A stretch of DNA of 64,000 bases from Gemmatimonadota bacterium (GTDB taxonomy: Bacteria > Gemmatimonadota > Gemmatimonadetes > Gemmatimonadales > Gemmatimonadaceae): assembly GCA_021324635.1 (NCBI GenBank), contig JAJPIS010000107.1, positions 124,001-188,000 of the forward strand. The letters are read 5' to 3'. This document shows, piece after piece, positions 19,340 through 26,092 of this stretch. The translations under genes and the position numbers were made by a program. Below the pieces are notes generated by a model. The model did no database searches, was not told the DNA's origin, and worked only from the letters and a program-made list of their open reading frames with translations. The stretch's first letter is position 1. Each line of letters opens with the position of its first letter.

Positions 19340-20665
19340 ATGCGCCCGCTCGACGAGACTCACGACCCGGGGCTCGCGTCATGGGTCGAGTCGGCGAACC
19401 GTCTGGACGCCGACTTCCCGATCCAGAATCTGCCGTTCGGGGTTTTTGCCCGCGACGCGCGCGACCCGGGTCGCGTCGGCGTGGCGATCGGCGATTGGAT
19501 CCTCGACCTGTCGGCAGTGCACGCCGAGGGGTTGCTCACCGGCGATGCGGAGATCGCCGCGCGCCGCAGCAGCGTCCCGCACCTCAACGATCTGATGCGC
19601 CTCGAGCTGCGGTATCAGAGGGCGTTGCGCGCCCAGCTCTCGGGTCTTCTGCGCGCCGGATCGCCGACGGAACGCATCCCGGGGCTGGCCGATCGCATCC
19701 TGATCCGGGCGGCGGCCGCTGTCCTGCGCGTGCCGGCGGCCATCGGAAACTACACCGACTTCTATGCCTCGGTGTACCACGCGACCAACGTCGGATCGCT
19801 CTTTCGCCCGGACAACCCCCTGCTGCCGAACTACAAGTGGGTGCCGATCGGCTATCACGGCCGCGCCTCGTCGATCGTCGTCAGTGGCACCCCGGTGCGA
19901 CGGCCGTCGGGCCAGTGCAAGCCGGCGGACGCCGCTGCCCCGAGCGTCGGACCGACACGAGCGCTGGACTACGAGGCGGAGCTCGGGTTCTTCGTCGGCC
20001 GTGGCAACGCGCTCGGGGAGCCCGTGGCGCTCGACGACGCGGCGGACCGACTCTTCGGCATCTGCCTGGTCAATGACTGGTCGGCCCGTGACATCCAGAG
20101 TTGGGAATACCAGCCGCTCGGCCCATTTCTGGCGAAGAACTTCGCCACGTCGGTGTCGCCGTGGGTCGTGACGCTCGAAGCCCTCGCGCCCTTTCGCACC
20201 GAGGCGGCCCCGCGACCGCCCGGTGACCCGGCGCCGCTCCCGTACCTTACCGGCACACGTCCCGACGCGAGCGCGGTCGATCTCACGATCGAGGTCTGGC
20301 TCTCCTCGGATCGGATGCGGGCCGAGGGCCGAGCGCCGATGCGTCTGAGCGCCGGCAGCGCGCGGGACCTGTACTGGACCCCGGCGCAACTCATCGCGCA
20401 TCACACCGTCACCGGCTGCAACCTGCAACCCGGGGATCTCGTGGCGACCGGCACGGTGTCGGGACCCACGAGCGACTCGCTCGGGTGCCTGCTCGAGATC
20501 ACCCGGCGCGGCGCATCGCCCCTGACGCTCCCGACCGGTGAGCAACGGGCGTTTCTCGCCGACGGCGACGAGGTCACCCTGCGCGGCTATTGCGCCCGTG
20601 CGGGCGCCCGACGGATCGGGCTCGGAGAATGCCGCGGCGTCATCGTGGGCGCGCCGGCGCGCTAG
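19340..20665 (+). CDS. fahA: Fumarylacetoacetase
   Basis: The 441-residue protein matches full-length fumarylacetoacetate hydrolase. An N-terminal SH3-like domain begins with FPIQNLPFGVF, followed by the FAH domain with YTDFYASVYHATNVGSLFRP (metal-binding Asp, catalytic His), GYHGRASSIVVSG, DYEAELGFFVG, NDWSARDIQSWEYQPLGPFL and GDLVATGTVSG. It cleaves fumarylacetoacetate to fumarate and acetoacetate, the last step of tyrosine and homogentisate breakdown. The upstream enzymes (hmgA, maiA, hppD) are not in this window. It follows the unknown gene by 3 bases and is likely cotranscribed with icd. Confidence 0.95.
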   Translation: MRPLDETHDPGLASWVESANRLDADFPIQNLPFGVFARDARDPGRVGVAIGDWILDLSAVHAEGLLTGDAEIAARRSSVPHLNDLMRLELRYQRALRAQLSGLLRAGSPTERIPGLADRILIRAAAAVLRVPAAIGNYTDFYASVYHATNVGSLFRPDNPLLPNYKWVPIGYHGRASSIVVSGTPVRRPSGQCKPADAAAPSVGPTRALDYEAELGFFVGRGNALGEPVALDDAADRLFGICLVNDWSARDIQSWEYQPLGPFLAKNFATSVSPWVVTLEALAPFRTEAAPRPPGDPAPLPYLTGTRPDASAVDLTIEVWLSSDRMRAEGRAPMRLSAGSARDLYWTPAQLIAHHTVTGCNLQPGDLVATGTVSGPTSDSLGCLLEITRRGASPLTLPTGEQRAFLADGDEVTLRGYCARAGARRIGLGECRGVIVGAPAR

Positions 20666-20707
20666 CCTTGGCGGCACCTCTCGTCGCCGGTAGTGTACAG
20701 GAACGCC

Positions 20708-21235
20708 ATGAAACGCCCCGTTTTCGCTGTGCTCGTCGCTGCGGCCCCCCTGGTCGCCTGGTACGCCCCCGCGGAGGCGCAGACCCGTCCGGTCATGTGG
20801 GCGGCGTCCGCGAGCCCGGCGGGTCCTGTGGCGCCCGGCGCCGTCGTCCGCGTGCGACTCACGGCGACGGTCGACCCTGGGTGGCACCTCTACTCGCTCA
20901 CCCAGGGCGCGGGCGGGCCCATTCCGACGCGCATCCGGCTCGCGGCGGACCAGCCCTTCCAGCTGGCGGACTCGATTCAGGCACCCGGCCCCACCAAGTC
21001 GTTCGACCCGAACTTCGGCATCCCGGTCGAGATGTACAATGGCACCGTGCAGTTCGTTCTTCCGGTGCGAGTGAGCCGCGATGCCCGGTCGGGCATCGAC
21101 TCGATCGCCGTCGAGACGCGCTTCCAGGCCTGCGACGCGACGCTCTGTATGCCGCCGCGCACCGAGCGGATCGCCGTCCCCGTCGCGGTCCGAGCGGCGC
21201 CGGCTCGGCTTCGTCCGGCTGCGTCGGGGCGGTGA
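20708..21235 (+). CDS. Periplasmic DsbD alpha-domain-like protein
   Basis: From ATG 20708 the product has a signal peptide (MKRPVFAVLVAAAPLVAWYA, cleaved near AEAQ) and one immunoglobulin-like domain. The pair of cysteines in FQACDATLCMPPRT, together with TVDPGWHLYSL and PTKSFDPNFGIPVEMYNG, are those of the N-terminal (alpha) domain of DsbD, which passes electrons to periplasmic partners. The next gene, 10 bases on, encodes the membrane and thioredoxin parts, so DsbD is split into two polypeptides here. Confidence 0.85.
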   Translation: MKRPVFAVLVAAAPLVAWYAPAEAQTRPVMWAASASPAGPVAPGAVVRVRLTATVDPGWHLYSLTQGAGGPIPTRIRLAADQPFQLADSIQAPGPTKSFDPNFGIPVEMYNGTVQFVLPVRVSRDARSGIDSIAVETRFQACDATLCMPPRTERIAVPVAVRAAPARLRPAASGR

Positions 21236-21245
21236 GGGGCGCGCG

Positions 21246-22562
21246 GTGACCGCGGGCCTCGCCTGGCTGGCCGCGTCGGCCGGCGCGCTGTCGCTGCTGA
21301 CGCCCTGCGTGTTCCCGATGGTGCCGATCACCGTCGCGTATTTCACCGAGCACAGCGCGCCGACCCGGCGGCTGGCGGTCCGGCACGCCCTGCTGTTCGG
21401 TGTCGGCATCATCGCGACGTTCACGGCGGTCGGGCTCGCGCTCGCCGGGCTCGTCGGCGCGACGGCCGTGATGCAGATCGCCGCCAGCCCGTGGGTCAAT
21501 CTCGCGCTCGCGGCGATCTTCATCGCGTTCGCCGTCAACCTGTTTGGGCTCTACGAGGTCGCTCTGCCGAGCGCCTGGGTCGTTCGGGCGGATGCCGCCG
21601 CGCGCCGCCGCTCGGATCGGGGTCGCGCGATCGATGTCGCGGCCGCGGCGTTGATGGGGTTGACGTTCACGCTGACGTCCTTCACGTGCACGGCCCCGTT
21701 CGTCGGCACGGTGCTGGTCGCCGCCGCCCAGGGCAGTTGGCGCATGCCGATCCTCGGGATGTTGGTGTACTCGACGATCTTCGCCCTTCCGTTCTGCGTG
21801 TTGGCGGCTGTCCCCTCCTGGCTCACGCGCCTGCCACGGGCCGGACGCTGGCTCGAGAGCGTGAAGGTCGTCATGGGGCTGCTCGAGGTGGCTGCGGCGA
21901 TGAAGTTCCTCGCCAACGCCGATCTCGTCTGGCACTGGGGCATCTTCACCCGGTCCGTCGTCCTCGTGGCCTGGATCCTGGTCGCCCTCGCGGCCGCGGT
22001 GTACCTGGTGCGGCCGGCGCCGCGCGCGACCGCCGGGCCCACCGTGCGGAGGCTCCCGGGTCGACTCGTTGCCGCCGCGTGCCCGCTCGCCGCGGCGGTG
22101 TGGCTGACGAGCGGCCTCCAAGGACACGGGCTCGGCGAGCTGGAGTCGTTCCTGCCGCCGGCGGCGTCGGAGGTCACCGCGCCGGCTGCCCTGGCCTGGC
22201 GCGTCAACGACTACGACGGCGCCCTCGTCCAGGCCAGGCGGCAAGGGAAGCGCCTGTTCATCGATTTCACCGGTTACACCTGCACCAACTGCCGGTGGAT
22301 GGAAGCCAACATGTTCACACGCCCGGACGTGCGCGCGGCCCTCGGCCGGTACGTGCTGGCGCGGCTGTTCACCGACGGGGAAGGGGCGATCTACGATCGC
22401 CAGCAGGCGCTTCAGCAGGCACGGTTCAACACGGTCGCGCTCCCGCTGTACGCCGTTGTCGATGCCGACGGCCGCACGGTCGCGAGCCTTCCGGGCCTGA
22501 CGCGCGACCCGGCTGTGTTCGTCGCCTTTCTGCGCCGCGGGTTGGGCTCCGCTCCTCGGTAG
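21246..22562 (+). CDS. DsbD/CcdA-type membrane thiol transporter with C-terminal thioredoxin domain
   Basis: I use GTG 21246, 10 bases after the alpha-domain gene; earlier in-frame codons lie in that gene. The 438-residue protein starts at once with the first CcdA helix, SLLTPCVFPMVPITVAYF. The second redox cysteine region is LTSFTCTAPFVGTVLV. About eight membrane helices follow in total. The last 110 residues form a thioredoxin-like gamma domain with a CTNC active site (FTGYTCTNCRWMEANMF). It carries reducing equivalents from cytosolic thioredoxin across the membrane to the alpha domain and on to periplasmic disulphides or cytochrome c maturation. The alpha/beta-gamma split is unusual. Confidence 0.9.
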   Translation: MTAGLAWLAASAGALSLLTPCVFPMVPITVAYFTEHSAPTRRLAVRHALLFGVGIIATFTAVGLALAGLVGATAVMQIAASPWVNLALAAIFIAFAVNLFGLYEVALPSAWVVRADAAARRRSDRGRAIDVAAAALMGLTFTLTSFTCTAPFVGTVLVAAAQGSWRMPILGMLVYSTIFALPFCVLAAVPSWLTRLPRAGRWLESVKVVMGLLEVAAAMKFLANADLVWHWGIFTRSVVLVAWILVALAAAVYLVRPAPRATAGPTVRRLPGRLVAAACPLAAAVWLTSGLQGHGLGELESFLPPAASEVTAPAALAWRVNDYDGALVQARRQGKRLFIDFTGYTCTNCRWMEANMFTRPDVRAALGRYVLARLFTDGEGAIYDRQQALQQARFNTVALPLYAVVDADGRTVASLPGLTRDPAVFVAFLRRGLGSAPR

Positions 22563-22648
22563 GCGCCCGCCGCCCCGGTCGCGAGGGGCCGGCGGACCCG
22601 GTCAGGCCGTGACCCCGAGAACACCTCGGCGGTCACAGTCCGAGACCC

Positions 22649-23071
22649 GTGAGCCCTCCGTCATCGCGTAACCGCCCTGGCGCACGCGGCGTGCGCGCCG
22701 GTTTCACCATCATCGAGCTTTTCATCGTGATGGTGGTGCTCGGGATCCTGGCCGCCCTCATGGTCGTGCACATCACGAACGTGAAAGAGCACGCCTACCT
22801 CGCCACCATGCAGTCGGACCTCCGCAACCTCGAGACGGCCGAGGAGGCGTACTTCGTCGAGTTCAACACATACAGCTCGGCGCTCCCCTCTGCCCGGTAC
22901 TCTCCGAGCGCGAACGACACGTACACGATCACGTCGGCGAGCGTGACGGGATGGTCGGCGACCGTGACTCGGCCCAACGACACCGGACTCGGCGTCACCT
23001 CGTGCCATATCGCGGTCGGCTCGTCCGAGACGACGGCGACCGAATGGCCCGGGGCGCCGTACTGTCCGTAG
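22649..23071 (+). CDS. Type IV pilin / pseudopilin-like protein
   Basis: The 140-residue protein begins at GTG 22649 and has a classical prepilin signal: a basic leader ending RVRAGF, then FTIIELFIVMVVLGILAALM with Glu at +5 of the mature chain. PilD should cleave after Gly18 and methylate Phe. The soluble part has two cysteines (SCHIAVG and PYCP at the very end), which would form a D-loop disulphide. No pilus assembly genes adjoin it, so it is a lone pilin, either a minor pilin or one assembled by machinery elsewhere. Confidence 0.85.
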   Translation: MSPPSSRNRPGARGVRAGFTIIELFIVMVVLGILAALMVVHITNVKEHAYLATMQSDLRNLETAEEAYFVEFNTYSSALPSARYSPSANDTYTITSASVTGWSATVTRPNDTGLGVTSCHIAVGSSETTATEWPGAPYCP

Positions 23072-23216
23072 GGCGCTCCTTCCTTCCCTCTCCGCTCGCT
23101 CGCGTAAGCGATCTCGACGGTAATGAGTGGGTGACGTGACGCGGTTGGCGGCATATATTCGCGCCGCCCGCACGCGATCCGGCGGGTGCGCCGCCGGCGA
23201 ACCCAGGGAGGACGTC

Positions 23217-23813
23217 ATGTCCGCACCACCGCCCGTTGCACTCCAGCGAGGTCTCGTCACTCGGGCCAAGGCGATCCTGCTCCAGCCACGGACCGAGTGG
23301 CACGTGATCGACACCGAGCCATCGACGATCGGGTCGATTTACACCGGGTACGTCCTACCGCTCGCCGCCATTCCGGCCATCTGCGGCGCCGTGTGGCTCT
23401 TCCGATTCACCCCCGGACTCGCGCTGCGCTACGCGATCACCACGTACGTGCTCGCCCTGGTGAGCGTTTACGTGCTTGCCCTCATCATCGACGCACTGGC
23501 CCCATCCTTCGGAGCGCAGAAGAACCTGCTCCAGGCCTTCAAGGTCGCGGCCTACTCGTACACGGCCTCCTGGGTCGCGGGCGTCTTTCTGCTCCTCCCG
23601 GCGCTCGGGATCCTGGCGCTGATCGGCTCCCTGTACTCGCTCTACCTGTTCTTCGTCGGGCTCCCGATTCTCATGAAGGTCGCGGCCGACCGTGCCACGA
23701 GCTACGCCATCGTCTGCATCATCGCAGCGATCGTCGTCGCGGTGGTGATCGGCTACATCGCCGGCGCCGTGGGCGGCCTGGGTGGTGTGTACGGGGCGGG
23801 GTTCTATCGGTAG
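23217..23813 (+). CDS. Yip1-family membrane protein
   Basis: From ATG 23217, 5 bases after a strong AGGGAGG ribosome site, the 198-residue protein begins with a soluble LVTRAKAILLQPRTEWHVID segment, the usual opening of bacterial Yip1-domain proteins. Five hydrophobic helices then follow (YVLPLAAIPAICGAVWLF, AITTYVLALVSVYVLALIID, ASWVAGVFLLLPALGILALI, and two more). The tail is Gly-rich (GAVGGLGGVYGAG). The bacterial function of the family is not established. The frame is open further upstream, but the ribosome site fixes the start. Confidence 0.85.
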   Translation: MSAPPPVALQRGLVTRAKAILLQPRTEWHVIDTEPSTIGSIYTGYVLPLAAIPAICGAVWLFRFTPGLALRYAITTYVLALVSVYVLALIIDALAPSFGAQKNLLQAFKVAAYSYTASWVAGVFLLLPALGILALIGSLYSLYLFFVGLPILMKVAADRATSYAIVCIIAAIVVAVVIGYIAGAVGGLGGVYGAGFYR

Positions 23814-24110
23814 TGGGGTGATCCGACCCGCAGGGCCGCCCGTTCCTCCCGCACGCGCCGGCCGGGCCTAACGCTCGACCGGCGCGTCGCCGTCTGAACG
23901 CCGCCTGAACGCTGGTCAGCACGCCGGCTGCTCGTCGGGTGATCGCACGGTGCGGCTGTCTCGTGGTCCGGATGTCGGCGGGCGGCTCGAGGACCCCCGA
24001 TCCGGGGCGTCGAGCGTGCGCGTGGTGCATGTAGTATCCTGTGGGGAGCGGCCGTGGCGTTTGTGGTGGCCCAAACGTCTGAATGAGAGACGGCTCCGGG
24101 GCTGGGGGGG
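23814..24110. other. Intergenic region upstream of the YbjN-like gene
   Basis: About 300 bases with no convincing coding sequence. A TAGTAT hexamer near 24031 lies 80 bases before the next gene and could be part of a promoter, but no good -35 partner is visible. Nothing else stands out. Confidence 0.5.
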
Positions 24111-24701
24111 ATGATGACGACGGGATCGACGAACGAGCGGACAGCGTCAGCGCCCGAGGCGGCGACCCCAGCATCCTGGCGGGGGTTGCGCGACGCCATG
24201 CTCGCCATGCTGGCCGACCATGGCTACGCGGTCGATGCGCGCTGCGACGGGCAGGACCTTCGCTTCCACGCCGTCACGAGCGACGAGCGCCGATGGCGCA
24301 CGCAGGTCCTCATCGACGAGCGACACCCGGTCGCCCGGCTGTACGTCTATCTGGACCTCAACTATCCAGCCCATCAACGCCTCTGGGTCCTGGAGCTGGT
24401 GTGCCGCATCAACACGCTGCTCGCGATCGGCGCGTTCGATTTCGAGTGGGACAGCGGCGCGGTCACGTTTCGCCACGGCCGAGACTTTACAGGTCAGTCG
24501 ATCGACGGCGCCCACGCCGCACAGCTCCTCAAGGTGGCGGTCGTTGCGCTCCGGCTCTTCACGCGCGCGTACGCCTACCGGTCGACATCCGATGTCACGC
24601 CCGCCGGCGCCATCGACGCCGCGCGAGTCGCCGAGGATCTCGCCGACGACGGAGTCAGCTCGAACGCCGGGCGGCGCGCATTGGTGCGCCTGCTGAAGTG
24701 A
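24111..24701 (+). CDS. YbjN-like sensory/chaperone-fold domain protein
   Basis: The 196-residue protein has an N-terminal linker (about 20 residues) and then a domain with the shape of YbjN/type III chaperone-like folds: AMLADHGYAVDARCDGQDLRF, TQVLIDERHPVARLYVYLDL, and CRINTLLAIGAFDFEWDSGAVTF, followed by a helical RTxAYRST part. Such domains are alpha-beta dimers of unclear function that often bind partner proteins. Two adjacent ATG codons at 24111/24114 follow a run of G that may serve as ribosome site. It could form a unit with the ANTAR regulator downstream. Confidence 0.65.
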   Translation: MMTTGSTNERTASAPEAATPASWRGLRDAMLAMLADHGYAVDARCDGQDLRFHAVTSDERRWRTQVLIDERHPVARLYVYLDLNYPAHQRLWVLELVCRINTLLAIGAFDFEWDSGAVTFRHGRDFTGQSIDGAHAAQLLKVAVVALRLFTRAYAYRSTSDVTPAGAIDAARVAEDLADDGVSSNAGRRALVRLLK

Positions 24702-24715
24702 GCGACCGGCGGCCC

Positions 24716-24868
24716 GTCACAGACTGCCACGCTGGTGTCACACTTCACGACAGCGCCCGCGGTCATCCTGTGATTCTGGTCACCGCCTGCGACAGAGTGA
24801 CCGCCTAACATCCTCCTGGCACCCGTCACGAGTGCGCGGCCGTGCACAATCCCGCGCGAAAGCGTGAC
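24716..24868. promoter_or_regulatory. Cluster of GTCAC/GTGAC pentamers upstream of the ANTAR gene
   Basis: Six GTCAC or GTGAC pentamers occur in the 200-base gap before the ANTAR regulator: 24716, 24737, 24779, 24797, 24825 and 24864. Several fall in longer near-repeats such as GGTGTCAC, GGTCACCG and AGTGACCG. They could be operator half-sites. No factor is known to bind them, so this is a candidate only. Confidence 0.35.
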
Positions 24869-24901
24869 ACCGTCGGTCGACCGTGAGCGCAGGAAGGACA
24901 G

Positions 24902-25786
24902 ATGGCCGGACGACACTCGAGAGCTGAAGTGCCGCGTGCCGACCTGACCCGGGCGGCAGCCGCTGCTCGGCCCCGCGAGACAGCGCGGAACACGCCACCG
25001 GATGGCACCGCGCGCGTTCCCTACCGTATCCTGCTCGCCGAGGGTCGCGCCACGGCCAAGTCGGAACTGTCGAAGCGGTTGACGCAGCTCGGGCACGAGG
25101 TCCTCGGCCGCGTCACGACCGCCCAGGGCGCCATGGACTACGCCGCCCTGCTGCACCCCGACGTCGTCGTCCTGGCGCCGGTCCTCGAGGACGGCAGCGG
25201 GCTCACGACGGCGATCGCGGTCATCCGCGCCAATCCCGGCGCCGCCGCCGTGGTCCTCACGGGCCATCCCGCCGCCGCCGATCCCTCCGCTCGGCCAAAC
25301 TGGGGCGCGGTCGCCGTGATGCCCGTCGACGCGGCCCCCGATGACCTTGGCGCCGAGCTGCGCAGGGTGATTGCGCGCGCCCGTGCGGCACCGTCCGCCG
25401 CCCAGCCGGTCGGCCCGTCCGCCGATAGCAGCGCCGACGCCCTCGCCGACCCGCTCGCCGACGTCTCGTTGGAGGAGCTACCCGGGGCAGCGCCGGACAC
25501 CCCGCGTCCGGGCGCCGCTGCCGCAGCGCCGCCATCCGCCGCGCAGGCGTCCGTGCCGCCGCTGTCCGTGGCGCCGCTGTCCGTGCCGGAGCCGAGCGAC
25601 GATGAGCTTGTCCGACGGGCAGCCGAGTGCCTGCTCGAGCGGACTGGACTATCGCATCTCGACGCGATGCGGCTGATGGAGGCCGAAGCGGCCGATTCCG
25701 GGCAGTCGCTGGCCCACGTCGCCCGTGGCGTGCTCGGGGAAGAGCAGGGCGCCCCGGAAAGCGGAGCGGTCGCGGCCGTGGCGTGA
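24902..25786 (+). CDS. ANTAR-domain regulator with degenerate receiver domain
   Basis: The 294-residue protein starts at ATG 24902 after AGGAAGGA. Residues 41-160 have the receiver fold (YRILLAEGRATAKSELSKRL, LGHEVLGRVTTAQGAMDYA, HPDVVVLAPVLEDGSG), but the acceptor Asp is Ala92 and the usual invariant Lys is Met140, so it cannot be phosphorylated in the normal way. An Ala/Pro linker of about 75 residues, with a near-duplicate PLSVAPLSVPEP, precedes an ANTAR domain at 233-278 (AAECLLERTGLSHLDAMRLM then SLAHVARGVL). ANTAR domains bind two-stem-loop RNA elements and act as antiterminators. Signal input may come from a ligand or a partner protein. Confidence 0.8.
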   Translation: MAGRHSRAEVPRADLTRAAAAARPRETARNTPPDGTARVPYRILLAEGRATAKSELSKRLTQLGHEVLGRVTTAQGAMDYAALLHPDVVVLAPVLEDGSGLTTAIAVIRANPGAAAVVLTGHPAAADPSARPNWGAVAVMPVDAAPDDLGAELRRVIARARAAPSAAQPVGPSADSSADALADPLADVSLEELPGAAPDTPRPGAAAAAPPSAAQASVPPLSVAPLSVPEPSDDELVRRAAECLLERTGLSHLDAMRLMEAEAADSGQSLAHVARGVLGEEQGAPESGAVAAVA

Positions 25787-25819
25787 GCCGTGCAGCTCCG
25801 GTGAGCATCGGAGGTCACG

Positions 25820-26092
25820 GTGTCACGAGCATTCGTCAACGAAGACGCCGGTGGCGAGCGGGCGCGGTCGCGCGTGGCGCTACCGGCGCGTGATGACCCG
25901 GAGTATGATGCCGCCGCGGCCGAGGCGCTGCTCGAGGGCGCCCGTGCCGGTGAGACGGGCAGCGCCGAAGCAGCGACCGGATACTACTGGGGCGAGCGGC
26001 GCTTACGACCCTTCGTCGAGCGCATCCGTGAGCGCGCGGCGGTCGCGGGTGACGAGCGGCTGGTTCAGCTCGCGGAGCGGTTTCTCCGGTAG
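25820..26092 (+). CDS. Small conserved-looking protein (MSRAFV...), unknown function
   Basis: The 90-residue product begins at GTG 25820, seven bases after a GGAGG site. Residues read MSRAFVNEDAGG at the start, a beginning seen in Gre-family and Gre-neighbour proteins. Then come DPEYDAAAAEALLEGARAG, ETGSAEAATGYYWGER and a terminal EIR-like helix (GDERLVQLAERFLR). It has no Gre coiled coil. It follows the ANTAR gene by 33 bases and its last 90 bases overlap the 3' end of the convergent MMPL gene. I do not know its function. Confidence 0.65.
   Translation: MSRAFVNEDAGGERARSRVALPARDDPEYDAAAAEALLEGARAGETGSAEAATGYYWGERRLRPFVERIRERAAVAGDERLVQLAERFLR

Noticed and set aside
19379-21538. 719-codon open frame antisense to fahA and the DsbD alpha gene
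   Set aside because: Arg/Gly/Asp-rich shadow of GC-rich genes; no domain and it opposes two clear genes.
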